A model generated the notes under the pieces. It searched no databases, had not been told where the DNA came from, and was given only the letters and a program-made list of their open reading frames with translations. DNA of 64,000 bases from Bacteroidota bacterium (GTDB lineage Bacteria; Bacteroidota; Bacteroidia; Chitinophagales; Chitinophagaceae): the NCBI GenBank assembly GCA_028875875.1, contig JAGWUV010000001.1, forward strand, positions 167,172 to 231,171, read 5' to 3'. A program made the translations under genes and the position numbers. Within the stretch, counting starts at the first letter, position 1. The number at the start of each line of letters is the position of its first letter. Positions 1-8,163 of the stretch are shown piece after piece.

Positions 1-594
1 TAAACTGAAACGTGAAAGTAAACCAATGTAAGAAACCGTGATGGCAGGTTTTTGTAGTGGATGTGAAAGATCTCCACCTATGGGCATTTGTGCCGGTGGC
101 GCATCCGGAACCCAGCAAACATTGAAACGGTTGATATGATGATAATTGATTTTTTGCATCAGTGCCTCCAACCAGGTGAATGGTGCTTTGATCCTTAGCT
201 GGTGTGTAATAAAAACAGATATAATTTTTTTATTCCATAAACCATACCTGTTATCACTGATAATATAATCTATTTTTCTTTCATGCATTAGACGGTTCAA
301 CCAGCGGTGTTCTGCACGGATGGCTTTAAAAATCTTGGGCAGTTGCCACAAAATTTTAAACGGAAGCCATTTTTTTGAAGTAGCATATTGAATATTATAA
401 CCATCAATGTGGATAATTTCAATCGCAGGGAACTCTTTTTGCAAAAGCTTTTGCTGTGCTCCCGAAGCAGCTATCAATACATTAAAACCATTATTAATCA
501 ATGATTTAGTGATTGGGATGCAACGCGTTGCATGGCCCAAACCCCAGTCCAGTGGGGCTATCAGCACAGTTTCAATGTTAAATTTTACCGACAA
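1..594 (-). CDS. Glycosyltransferase, MurG/GT28-like N-terminal part (truncated by window edge)
   Basis: The reverse strand reads open from a TTG at 594 to the window edge, giving 198 codons with no stop; the C-terminal half lies outside. Residues 8-24 read ETVLIAPLDWGLGHATR, the Gly-rich nucleotide-sugar glycosyltransferase start typical of Bacteroidota proteins resembling MurG and polysaccharide glycosyltransferases. The TTG start is inferred because an in-frame TAA lies five codons upstream and no ATG falls between; start choice is weak. It probably transfers a sugar in cell-surface glycan assembly, but acceptor and donor cannot be read from this half. It is divergent from the small lipoprotein gene at 656. 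Confidence 0.75.
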   Translation of the reverse strand, partial: MSVKFNIETVLIAPLDWGLGHATRCIPITKSLINNGFNVLIAASGAQQKLLQKEFPAIEIIHIDGYNIQYATSKKWLPFKILWQLPKIFKAIRAEHRWLNRLMHERKIDYIISDNRYGLWNKKIISVFITHQLRIKAPFTWLEALMQKINYHHINRFNVCWVPDAPPAQMPIGGDLSHPLQKPAITVSYIGLLSRFSL

Positions 595-655
595 TTTCGT
601 GATTCGATGTTATATAAGTAAACTAAACACTAATTTAGAGAACAGTTTGTACAGC

Positions 656-781
656 ATGCAAAACAAATTAATTATTGCATTGTTATTTATATCATTAGCA
701 TTGGCTTTAGGTTCTTGTGGCGTTATTGGTAAATCGAATTATAAAAAACATTGCATGTGTCCCGTGCGAAAACCCGTATAA
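656..781 (+). CDS. Very small putative lipoprotein (41 aa)
   Basis: A 41-residue open frame with a basic N-terminus (MQNK), a hydrophobic stretch and a lipobox LGSC with the Cys at residue 21, followed by a short Lys/Cys tail ending CMCPVRKPV. This is the architecture of a tiny outer- or inner-membrane lipoprotein; the mature peptide would be about 20 residues with three cysteines. The same frame extends upstream to 407, but that extension runs antisense through the glycosyltransferase gene, so I start at the ATG giving the signal peptide. Function unknown. Confidence 0.5.
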   Translation: MQNKLIIALLFISLALALGSCGVIGKSNYKKHCMCPVRKPV

Positions 782-806
782 TTAGTATACCCCCAAATGC
801 TAGCAT

Positions 807-1061
807 ATGAAACACGGAAGCAGAGACCTTTTGGTTCTCACCAGAGACAAAGAGGGAGAGTGGAGCGACCAAGATTTGGAAAATGAAATCGAGGCCTTGC
901 ACCAGCTCTTGTTTGAAGTTGAAAATATTGATCAGTTCTGTATCGCTAATGAAGTTATTGATGTAAACAGATACAAGATACTGCAGGACAAAAAAGCCAT
1001 AAGAAAAGTAATTTTCTCACAGCGCACCAAGCCATTTATTTTCATCTGTAACAAGAACTAA
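807..1061 (+). CDS. Hypothetical protein, 84 aa
   Basis: A free-standing 84-residue frame, acidic in the middle (EGEWSDQDLENEIEALHQLL) and basic towards the end, with no signal peptide or membrane segment. I do not recognise a family. It lies 25 bp after the small lipoprotein and is followed by a hairpin terminator, which supports it being a genuine transcribed gene. No function is proposed. Confidence 0.5.
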   Translation: MKHGSRDLLVLTRDKEGEWSDQDLENEIEALHQLLFEVENIDQFCIANEVIDVNRYKILQDKKAIRKVIFSQRTKPFIFICNKN

Positions 1062-1082
1062 GAACCGATAAACTCCCCCGGG

Positions 1083-1119
1083 AAGCCATTACGAACATCC
1101 AGTTTTGTGATGGCTTTTT
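1083..1119 (+). terminator. Intrinsic terminator after the 84-aa gene
   Basis: AAGCCAT at 1083-1089 pairs with ATGGCTT at 1110-1116, followed by a T run. It separates the convergent 84-aa gene and the aminotransferase, whose stop codon starts at 1121. Confidence 0.6.
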
Positions 1120-2381
1120 CATTTTACTTGCTGCAACGCCTTTTGAAGTTTAGCTATCATTTCATCTACTTCTTCAATCTTGCAAGTGCCTACACTAAGC
1201 CTGTACCAGGGACTATTTTTATCGGCACCGAAAGCATGGAAGGGAACGATCGCCAGCTTGGCCTCACTCAGAATATAGTCTGTAACATCTGCCTGTGTAG
1301 CCAGTAATTTTCCATATGCAGTTTTACCTGTAAGATCAATCTTTACTGTTAGATAAATAGCTGCCTGCGGCGCAATGGCATCAACGGAGAACCCTTTCTC
1401 TTTCAGGCTGATAAATCCGTTATAAATTGCATGAAGCCTTTGTTCCAGCGCTGTTTTAAACTGGTTAAAATAGGCTGTGATATTTTCGTTTTGCAAAAGA
1501 TAATGCGCCACCGCTTTTTGCTCAGCCATAGGTGCCCAGGCGCCAACATGACTTAATATGGCTTTCATCTTTGCAATAACAGTAATGGGGCCTAGTGCCC
1601 ATCCTACACGAACACCTGTGGCAGCAAATGCCTTGGAAATACCATCAATGAAAATGGTGTATTGTTTCATTTCAGGGCGAAGTGAAACGGGATTATAATG
1701 TTCGGTAGTACCGTACGTTAAGGTCCAGTACATTTGATCGAACATCACATATAACTTCTTTTCATTCGCAGCCCTGTTATTGTTTTCTTCTATTACCAGG
1801 TCGCAGATTTTTTCAAGTGATTCTTTTGAAAGTGTTGTACCTGTTGGGTTTTGTGGTGTGCACAAACACAACAGGCTTGCACCTTTAATGTGGCTGGCAA
1901 TATCCTCGGGTGTGGGCATAAAATCATTTTCCCTGCTGCACTGGATTACACAATGTACGGCATCGGTCATGTGCACATAATGATTATTATTCCATGAAGG
2001 AACGCCGTATATCACTTTATCGCCCTTATCAACAATGGCTTTGAATAGTGTGTAAATCAGGGGCCTGCCACCGGAAGCGATCTGGATTTCATTCACGGCA
2101 TAATCTAATCCTTCCCTTTCTTTTATAAACCTGCTAACAGATTGACGGAGATCAAGATTTCCATCCGCAGGCGGGTAGCTGGTAAAATGTTTTCGGTAGC
2201 TTTCTACAACAAGATCTTCAAGTTCCTGGGGTATAGGAAATATCTGCGGGTCAAAATCTCCGATAGTATAGTTGTAAATTTTTTCTCCGTTACGGATACG
2301 GTCGTTAATCGCATTTCCAAGTTTTACTATTTCACTTCCAATCAATGTCTCTGCCAGGTGGCTTAATTTGATATCGCTCAT
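1119..2381 (-). CDS. PLP-dependent aminotransferase, class I/II (aspartate-aminotransferase-like)
   Basis: A 420-residue fold-type I aminotransferase. Visible family landmarks are the NPTG motif (N178), the cofactor-ring Asp and Tyr (D215, Y218), the Schiff-base lysine in SISKAFAATGVRVGW-type context (ISK, K250) and the phosphate-binding Arg of RVGW (R258). The family moves an amino group from an amino acid to a 2-oxo acid; the sequence does not fix the substrate. I start at the ATG of MSDIKLSHLAETL; an upstream in-frame codon at 2405 would add eight unconvincing residues. It is a single-gene unit convergent with the gene on its left and downstream of msrB. Confidence 0.85.
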   Translation of the reverse strand: MSDIKLSHLAETLIGSEIVKLGNAINDRIRNGEKIYNYTIGDFDPQIFPIPQELEDLVVESYRKHFTSYPPADGNLDLRQSVSRFIKEREGLDYAVNEIQIASGGRPLIYTLFKAIVDKGDKVIYGVPSWNNNHYVHMTDAVHCVIQCSRENDFMPTPEDIASHIKGASLLCLCTPQNPTGTTLSKESLEKICDLVIEENNNRAANEKKLYVMFDQMYWTLTYGTTEHYNPVSLRPEMKQYTIFIDGISKAFAATGVRVGWALGPITVIAKMKAILSHVGAWAPMAEQKAVAHYLLQNENITAYFNQFKTALEQRLHAIYNGFISLKEKGFSVDAIAPQAAIYLTVKIDLTGKTAYGKLLATQADVTDYILSEAKLAIVPFHAFGADKNSPWYRLSVGTCKIEEVDEMIAKLQKALQQVK

Positions 2382-2470
2382 AAAATAACTTACGTTTGTT
2401 AGCAAAAATACATGATTGAACTTTCTGTTTCCGAAAATTTCTCTATCAAATTATGCTGTACAAAGTAAAA

Positions 2471-2492
2471 CAGCAGCCCTGTTGAGCTGCTG
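2471..2492 (-). terminator. Intrinsic terminator of msrB
   Basis: CAGCAGC and GCTGCTG arms (2471-2477 and 2486-2492) form a hairpin; on the reverse strand it is followed by TTTTAC, as expected for termination of the msrB transcript. Confidence 0.6.
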
Positions 2493-2515
2493 CCGGTAAA
2501 TATGCTATTGATTTC

Positions 2516-3100
2516 TTAACCATTTTTCTTTTCCTCGTATTTTTTCTCTGCTTCTTTTGCTTTTTGAAAATCGAGTACTACACCATTGATACAATAACGC
2601 AGGCCCGTTGGTGGCGGCCCATCTTCAAAAACATGTCCCAAATGGGCTTTACATCTTCCGCACATTACTTCGGTCCTGTCCATTCCGTAAGAATGATCGG
2701 GAGCATAAATAATACTTCCTTTGCTGATGGGTTCATAAAAACTGGGCCAACCGCAACCGCTTTCAAATTTTGTATCACTTTTAAACAGGGGATTACCGCA
2801 GGCAGCACAGTAATACGTTCCCACTTCTTTAGAATTTTCAAATTTGCTGGTCCAGGGCCGCTCCGTTCCTTTCTCCCGGGCAATATAATATACTTCCGGG
2901 CTAAGTATTTTTTTCCATTCCTCTTCTTTCAACACCACTTTCGAGGTATCGGTGTTGGAATACACGGGGTTATCTTTTTTATCTGTATGCATAGTTTCTT
3001 TTTGTTGAACTGTAACAGTTAATGGGGATGTTTGTTTCGGCTGGCTATAGCAACTCATCATAAATGTAGTGGCTATAGCTGTAATGCTGATCCATTTCAT
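2516..3100 (-). CDS. msrB: Peptide-methionine (R)-S-oxide reductase, exported lipoprotein form
   Basis: Reduces methionine-R-sulfoxide in proteins using a thiol donor. The 194-residue product begins with a lipoprotein signal ending in MMSC (Cys17), so the catalytic domain (about 58-180) should act outside the cytoplasm. Seen are the two zinc CxxC pairs (C98/C101 and C147/C150), the CGWPSF motif (116-121) and the catalytic cysteine in RYCING (C170). It has a terminator directly downstream and appears monocistronic. The fold is unmistakable; only the lipid anchor is inferred. Confidence 0.93.
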   Translation of the reverse strand: MKWISITAIATTFMMSCYSQPKQTSPLTVTVQQKETMHTDKKDNPVYSNTDTSKVVLKEEEWKKILSPEVYYIAREKGTERPWTSKFENSKEVGTYYCAACGNPLFKSDTKFESGCGWPSFYEPISKGSIIYAPDHSYGMDRTEVMCGRCKAHLGHVFEDGPPPTGLRYCINGVVLDFQKAKEAEKKYEEKKNG

Positions 3101-3248
3101 GGAATTCGTTTTGTTTTATGAAATTACGTTTAAACAGGTGCTAAGGTTTGCAAACCACCTAAGTTTAAACGTTCTACACAATGCAACCTTACAATTGATT
3201 TATTTAGCAAGCAGGCTGTTTTAGTTAAAGATTTCTAAAAGCATACCT

Positions 3249-3256
3249 TATATTTG
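3249..3256 (+). promoter_or_regulatory. Bacteroidota-type -7 box for adk
   Basis: TATATTTG fits the TAnnTTTG consensus of the primary Bacteroidota sigma factor and ends 25 nt before the adk start codon. No clear TTG -33 element is at the ideal distance. Confidence 0.5.
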
Positions 3257-3281
3257 TTCCTCATTCAAGGATATACAGTAC

Positions 3282-3860
3282 ATGTTCAACATTATTTTGT
3301 TCGGCCCCCCCGGAAGTGGAAAAGGAACTCAAAGTGAGAAACTGATCGCTAAGTACCAGTTGAAACACCTCAGCACCGGCGATATTTTGCGTAGTGAAAT
3401 TGCCGCCAAAACACCTTTAGGACTGGAAGCAAAGTCTATTATGGATAAAGGGCAACTGGTGCCTGATGAAGTGGTGATCGGAATGATCAGCTCCGCATTG
3501 GATGCCAACCCGCAGGCAAAAGGATTCTTATTCGATGGCTTTCCCCGAACTGAAGCACAAAGCGAGGCTTTGGATGCCTTGCTGAAACTGAAGCATAGCG
3601 CAATAAACGTAGTGCTGGCACTGGAAGTAACAGAAGAAGAACTGGTAAAACGCTTATTGAACAGGGGGTTAACCAGTGGCCGCAGTGATGATACCAATGA
3701 AGATGTGATCCGTGCAAGAATTGCCGAATACAATAAAAAAACTACGGTTGTAGCTGATTATTACAAACGTTTTAATAAAGTGGTTTCCGTAAAAGGCATT
3801 GGCTCTGTAGATGAAATTTTCAATAGCCTTTGTAAGGAAATTGATAAAAGAATAGCTTAG
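3282..3860 (+). CDS. adk: Adenylate kinase
   Basis: Catalyses ATP + AMP to 2 ADP in the cytoplasm. The Walker A loop GPPGSGKGT is at residues 8-16, the AMP-binding region has LSTGDILR (30-37), and DGFPRT is at 85-90. The LID (around LTSGRSDDTNEDVIRARI) is short and has no zinc cysteines, and the 192-residue length is that of the short-lid form usual in Bacteroidota. It is preceded by its own promoter and followed by a strong terminator. Confidence 0.97.
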   Translation: MFNIILFGPPGSGKGTQSEKLIAKYQLKHLSTGDILRSEIAAKTPLGLEAKSIMDKGQLVPDEVVIGMISSALDANPQAKGFLFDGFPRTEAQSEALDALLKLKHSAINVVLALEVTEEELVKRLLNRGLTSGRSDDTNEDVIRARIAEYNKKTTVVADYYKRFNKVVSVKGIGSVDEIFNSLCKEIDKRIA

Positions 3861-3890
3861 TTTTACCGGATACTACCATAACCAACTGCA

Positions 3891-3926
3891 ATCCCGCCTG
3901 AGTATTTTCTTTTGGCGGGATTTTTT
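3891..3926 (+). terminator. Intrinsic terminator of adk
   Basis: ATCCCGCC (3891-3898) pairs with GGCGGGAT (3914-3921) and is followed by a six-T run. Confidence 0.85.
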
Positions 3927-3996
3927 ATTCCCGCTATTCTGTATTTTCATACTGCTAACAAACGTTAGCTTTTGAATGAACAGCTCAATCTTGTCT

Positions 3997-6045
3997 ATGC
4001 AAATTCTTGAAAATTATGTCCTCGGCAGTTGGGTGCCTGGTGAAGGAGAAGGACAGGTTTTATATAACGCCGTCACCAGCGAACCTGTTGCCAGCACTTC
4101 AACAAAAGGAATTGATTTTGCAGCCATGCTGCACTATGGAAGAAGCAAAGGTGGACCAGCCTTGCGGAAAATGACCTTTCATGAAAGAGGGCTGATGCTG
4201 AAAGCCCTGGCTTTGCATCTGCGGGAACAACTGAAAAAATTTTACCGGATCAGTTATATGACAGGGGCCACGAAAGCCGATAGCTGGGTGGATATTGAAG
4301 GTGGCATTGGTAACCTTTTTTCCTATGCTTCTTTACGCCGTAAATTCCCCGATACACCCTTTTGCCTCGATGGCGAACAGCATATGCTGGGTAAACAAGG
4401 TACGTTTATGGGCCATCACCTGTTGGTTCCCAAAGAAGGTATAGCTATTCATATCAATGCTTTTAATTTCCCGGTATGGGGCATGCTGGAAAAAATTGCC
4501 GTGAACCTATTGGCAGGTGTACCTTGCATCGTAAAACCGGCTACCGTTACTTCGTATCTTACCGAAGCGGTGGCAAGGGAAATCATTGCTTCAGGTATTC
4601 TGCCCGAAGGGGCATTCCAGCTTATCTGCGGCAGTGCAGGCAATTTGCTCGATCATGCTGCTTCGCAGGATGTGATCACTTTTACAGGCTCCGCTTCTAC
4701 GGGCTTGCTATTGAAGAAAAATGAACACCTTTTAAGGGAAAATGTTCCTTTTACTATGGAAGCCGATTCGCTGAATTGTATCGTGCTGGCTGATGACATA
4801 GAACCTTCTATGCCCGAATGGGATATTTTTATCAAGGAAGTACGAAAAGAGATGACGCTGAAATGCGGGCAACGCTGTACAGGTGTACGAAGAATTTTTG
4901 TTCCTGCCGCGAAACTGGAAGCGGTTCGTACCTCAATAAGCAAAGCGTTATCACAAACGGTGATTGGTGATCCATTGAATGAAAAAGTGAGAATGGGTTC
5001 ACTGGCCGGGCAAACACAAAAACAGGAAGTAAAAGCACAGGTGCAAAAACTATTGGCTTCTTCCCAGGTTATCTATGGATCACTGGATAGCGTAGAGCTG
5101 GTAGGTGCCGATCCTCATAAAGGGGCCTTCATGAGCCCGCTTCTGTTATTGAATGAACATCCTTTTCATTCCCCCGAAGTGCATGAAGTGGAAGCCTTCG
5201 GACCGGTATCTACCTTAATGCCTTATAATAGTTTTGAAGAAGCGATCGCTCTTGCTGCCATGGGTAAGGGCTCGCTGGTATCTACCATAGTAACCAATAA
5301 TGCCCAAAGGGCACAACAATATGTACTGGGTGCAGGTGCATGGCATGGTCGTATCCTTATTTTGAATGAACAATGTGCCAAAGAAAATACGGGTCACGGT
5401 TCCCCGCTGCCACTACTGGTGCATGGCGGGCCAGGCCGTGCTGGTGGTGGCGAAGAAATGGGTGGTGTAAGAGGCGTACATCATTATATGCAGAGAGTGG
5501 CCTTGCAGGGCTCTCCTGATATGATCACTGCCGTGAGTAAAGTGTACCAGCAAGGGGCTCAAGGTATTGCTTCGGTTGTACATCCCTTCCGTAAATATTT
5601 TGAAGAATTACAAACAGGCGACCAGCTCATCACGCCCAAAAAACTAATTACCGCAGAAGATATCAACTATTTTGCAGACCTGAGCGGGGATCATTTCTAT
5701 GCTCACCTTGCGGCTACCGATTTTACGGGAACCATGTTTACACACCAGGTGGCACATGGTTACCTGATCATGAGTATTGCTGCCGGCTTATTTGTAGACA
5801 GCTATGAAAAAAATCCTGTACTGCTGAATTATGGTATTGATGAACTGCGCTTCACCAAACCTGTTTACCCCGGTACGGAAGTGTATGTTCGGTTTACCTG
5901 TAAGGAAAAAATAAGGCAGGAAAAGAAAGAAGCAACAGATATACCCAGGGGTATTGTAAAATGGATGGTGGAGATATTGGATGATACAAATGAACTGGTG
6001 GGTATTGCTACTATCTTAACCATGGTGCAACGTAAAGAAGCATAA
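3997..6045 (+). CDS. paaZ: PaaZ-type bifunctional aldehyde dehydrogenase / MaoC enoyl-CoA hydratase (oxepin-CoA hydrolase)
   Basis: In phenylacetate degradation PaaZ hydrolytically opens the oxepin-CoA ring with its MaoC domain and oxidises the resulting semialdehyde with its dehydrogenase domain. From the ATG at 3997 (MQILENYVLGSW) the catalytic dehydrogenase residues fall at Glu255 (MEADS) and Cys294 (GQRCTG), one off the E. coli PaaZ numbering, which supports this start over the ATG at 3976. The C-terminal MaoC half carries DLSGDHFYAH, with the hydratase Asp/His pair, and a hot-dog fold to the end. No paaABCDE, paaG, paaJ or paaK genes are nearby, so in this window it is an orphan; the other genes may lie elsewhere. 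Confidence 0.9.
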   Translation: MQILENYVLGSWVPGEGEGQVLYNAVTSEPVASTSTKGIDFAAMLHYGRSKGGPALRKMTFHERGLMLKALALHLREQLKKFYRISYMTGATKADSWVDIEGGIGNLFSYASLRRKFPDTPFCLDGEQHMLGKQGTFMGHHLLVPKEGIAIHINAFNFPVWGMLEKIAVNLLAGVPCIVKPATVTSYLTEAVAREIIASGILPEGAFQLICGSAGNLLDHAASQDVITFTGSASTGLLLKKNEHLLRENVPFTMEADSLNCIVLADDIEPSMPEWDIFIKEVRKEMTLKCGQRCTGVRRIFVPAAKLEAVRTSISKALSQTVIGDPLNEKVRMGSLAGQTQKQEVKAQVQKLLASSQVIYGSLDSVELVGADPHKGAFMSPLLLLNEHPFHSPEVHEVEAFGPVSTLMPYNSFEEAIALAAMGKGSLVSTIVTNNAQRAQQYVLGAGAWHGRILILNEQCAKENTGHGSPLPLLVHGGPGRAGGGEEMGGVRGVHHYMQRVALQGSPDMITAVSKVYQQGAQGIASVVHPFRKYFEELQTGDQLITPKKLITAEDINYFADLSGDHFYAHLAATDFTGTMFTHQVAHGYLIMSIAAGLFVDSYEKNPVLLNYGIDELRFTKPVYPGTEVYVRFTCKEKIRQEKKEATDIPRGIVKWMVEILDDTNELVGIATILTMVQRKEA

Positions 6046-6080
6046 CATAGAACTAATTATATAAAAGGATGCAATACACA

Positions 6081-6113
6081 AAAAATATCCCGGAAAAGTT
6101 CCGGGATATTTTT
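6081..6113. terminator. Bidirectional terminator between paaZ and the SDR gene
   Basis: A perfect 15-bp stem (6081-6095 with 6099-6113, loop AAG) flanked by A and T runs, suited to ending both convergent transcripts. Confidence 0.9.
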
Positions 6114-6137
6114 ATTACTACATTTTATTGGCTGGAA

Positions 6138-6899
6138 TTAAACATTCAAACCGCCGCTCACTTCAATTCTTTGCCCATTGATCCATTTGGCTTCTTCTGT
6201 GCAAAGGAAAGCTACCACACCACCGATATCATCCGCATTGCCTACACGGTTAAAGGGCGACATGGCCGCCAATCGTTCTTTAAATTGAGGGTTATTACGA
6301 ATTGCTGCATTATTAAAATCTGTTTCTACCGGGCCGGGAGCAACTACATTGGCACCAATACCTTTATGCCCTAATTCTTTAGCAAGGTATTTAGTGAAGG
6401 TTTCCACTGCTCCTTTCATGGAAGCGTACACGGAATAACCGGGATTGCAATAACGTGTGGTACCGGAAGAAATATTAATAATACGGCCACCACTGTTCAA
6501 TAAGGGAACACAGTATTGTGTAAGGAAGTACACCGACTTGAAATGAACATCTAAAAACTCATCGAACAAAGCTTCGGTTACTTGTTCAAAAGGAACAGTA
6601 GCACCCATACCGGCATTGTTCACCAGGAAATCAAAATGATCCGTTTGCCAGTTATTGGCCAGCGTGGCTTTCAGATGCTGCACAAAAGAGGGCAGGGTAG
6701 AAAAGGTGGCCATATCCAAATGTATGGCAGCCGCTTTCCTTCCTGTTTGTTCTATCTCCTGAACTACTTCTTTGGCCATTTCTGCATTGCTTTTGTAGGT
6801 GATGATCACATCTATGCCTTTACGGGCAATGCTCAGTGCCATATCTTTTCCTAATCCACGGCTGCCGCCGGTTACCAGTGCAATTTTTGATACGCTCAT
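6138..6899 (-). CDS. Short-chain dehydrogenase/reductase (SDR)
   Basis: A 253-residue classical SDR: the Rossmann cofactor motif TGGSRGLG is at residues 10-17, NNAG follows in the middle, and the catalytic Ser and YASMK (Tyr/Lys) are present. The C-terminal SGGLNV-type end is typical. The Arg after the glycine motif suggests NADP(H), but the substrate is unknown. The ATG at 6899 is chosen; an upstream extension to 6977 has no family similarity and would run across the promoter box at 6933-6940. It ends at a shared bidirectional terminator. Confidence 0.88.
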   Translation of the reverse strand: MSVSKIALVTGGSRGLGKDMALSIARKGIDVIITYKSNAEMAKEVVQEIEQTGRKAAAIHLDMATFSTLPSFVQHLKATLANNWQTDHFDFLVNNAGMGATVPFEQVTEALFDEFLDVHFKSVYFLTQYCVPLLNSGGRIINISSGTTRYCNPGYSVYASMKGAVETFTKYLAKELGHKGIGANVVAPGPVETDFNNAAIRNNPQFKERLAAMSPFNRVGNADDIGGVVAFLCTEEAKWINGQRIEVSGGLNV

Positions 6900-6932
6900 A
6901 TCTAATCGTTTTTGTGTAATGAATACTAACAA

Positions 6933-6940
6933 CAAAGCTA
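6933..6940 (-). promoter_or_regulatory. -7 box (TAGCTTTG) for the SDR gene
   Basis: On the reverse strand TAGCTTTG matches TAnnTTTG, about 34 nt before the ATG at 6899. No good TTG element is seen upstream. Confidence 0.4.
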
Positions 6941-7009
6941 CTGTGCTGTTCGGTTGCTGTATTGTTTTTGGGCACATTATCTTTTACTAACCAAAAGCAA
7001 ACATGAACA

Positions 7010-7465
7010 TCAACCACAATTCAATTTCTTTTCAAAGCAAACACTGTTTGCTACGCCTTTATATTGCCCGTAATTCTCAATAATGGAATATCCATTTTTT
7101 TGATAAAGGCGGATAGCTTCGGGCTGCCGTTTCCCTGTTTCCAGTACACATCGGGTATAGTGTAATTCTTCAGCCCATTTTTCCAGCTCCTGTAAAATAA
7201 TGGAGGCTAGGCCTTTGCCCCTGTATTCTGGTAATGTGAACATGCGTTTTACTTCCATGGTATTCTCCGCAAACGCTTTAATCGCTCCACAGGCAATGGG
7301 TAGCCCGTTTTCATACGCTACAATGGCCTGTTTAATAGTGTCAATTTTATTAAACTGTGCGTAAAAGGAATGCTCGCTGCCATCACGCCTGGCTAGCTCT
7401 GCATCTAATAGCCGCACCAACTGCAAAAAATCTGTATTGCTGGAATCAGTTCTTACAATTTGCAT
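7010..7465 (-). CDS. GNAT family N-acetyltransferase
   Basis: A 151-residue acetyl-CoA-dependent acetyltransferase. The CoA-binding signature region reads KRMFTLPEYRGKGLASIIL (about 73-91), the R/Q-x-x-G-x-G/A loop of the family, followed by the usual helix and the RLYQKNGYS motif near 115-123. Substrate cannot be inferred. It lies downstream of, and in the same direction as, the UDG-like gene, with 38 bp between them, so the two may be cotranscribed. Confidence 0.85.
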   Translation of the reverse strand: MQIVRTDSSNTDFLQLVRLLDAELARRDGSEHSFYAQFNKIDTIKQAIVAYENGLPIACGAIKAFAENTMEVKRMFTLPEYRGKGLASIILQELEKWAEELHYTRCVLETGKRQPEAIRLYQKNGYSIIENYGQYKGVANSVCFEKKLNCG

Positions 7466-7503
7466 GGATAATCATTTTATCAAAAAAATCTCTACATCAA
7501 CTT

Positions 7504-8079
7504 TTATTTTTTCAGTAGCGCAGCTACTTGTTGTTTTAATACGGGAAGTACTTCTGTTTCAAACCAGGGATTTTTCTTTATCCATATTTTATTTCTCGGT
7601 GAGGGGTGCACCAGCGGCAGAAACTTGGGTAAGAAATCAGTATAGTTTTTTACGTTCTCTGTAACCGAGGCATAGCTTCTGTCTTGTAAATAATACAGTT
7701 GTGCATACTGGCCAATCAGGATAGTCAGTTGTGCTTGCTTCATGAAGTGTAGCAGTGGTGCATGCCAAGCAGGTGCACATTCGGGCCTTGGCGGAAGATC
7801 TCCTGATTTCCCTTTACCTGGATAGCAAAAACCCATCGGCATAATACCGAATAAAGAAGTATTATAAAACTGTTCCCTGCTAACGCCCATCCATGTACGC
7901 AGATTGTCGCCACTCTGGTCATTCCAAGGGATGCCGCTATCGTGTGCTTTTTGACCGGGAGCCTGGCCAATAATGATGATCTTTGAATGATTACGCACCG
8001 ACAATATAGGCTTGGGCTGGTAAGGCAAAAAGGCTTCGCAGATGCGGCATGCTTTTATTTCGGTGAGTAATTTTTTCAT
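7504..8079 (-). CDS. Uracil-DNA glycosylase superfamily protein
   Basis: A 191-residue protein of the UDG fold. It has an N-terminal CRICEAFLP stretch, the nucleotide-pocket strand IIIIGQAPGQKAHDSGIPW (about 33-51), an internal NTSLFGIMPMGFCYPG segment, TILIGQYAQ, and the C-terminal LVHPSPRN motif that corresponds to the HPS DNA-intercalation motif of UDGs. Members of this subfamily are annotated as uracil-DNA glycosylase-like; activity is not proven from sequence. There is no obvious four-Cys Fe-S set. A second, only distantly similar UDG-fold gene lies at 61536. Confidence 0.8.
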   Translation of the reverse strand: MKKLLTEIKACRICEAFLPYQPKPILSVRNHSKIIIIGQAPGQKAHDSGIPWNDQSGDNLRTWMGVSREQFYNTSLFGIMPMGFCYPGKGKSGDLPPRPECAPAWHAPLLHFMKQAQLTILIGQYAQLYYLQDRSYASVTENVKNYTDFLPKFLPLVHPSPRNKIWIKKNPWFETEVLPVLKQQVAALLKK

Positions 8080-8163
8080 GCTAATAATTTGTAACTGCTT
8101 TCAACAGTTACCTATCAAAAAGTAGTTGATTGGTTGCTGTTCATCTGATTTTAAAGCGGCCTG

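Noticed and set aside
407..655. Upstream extension of the small lipoprotein frame
   Set aside because: It runs antisense to the glycosyltransferase gene and has no RBS or family similarity; the lipoprotein signal begins at 656.
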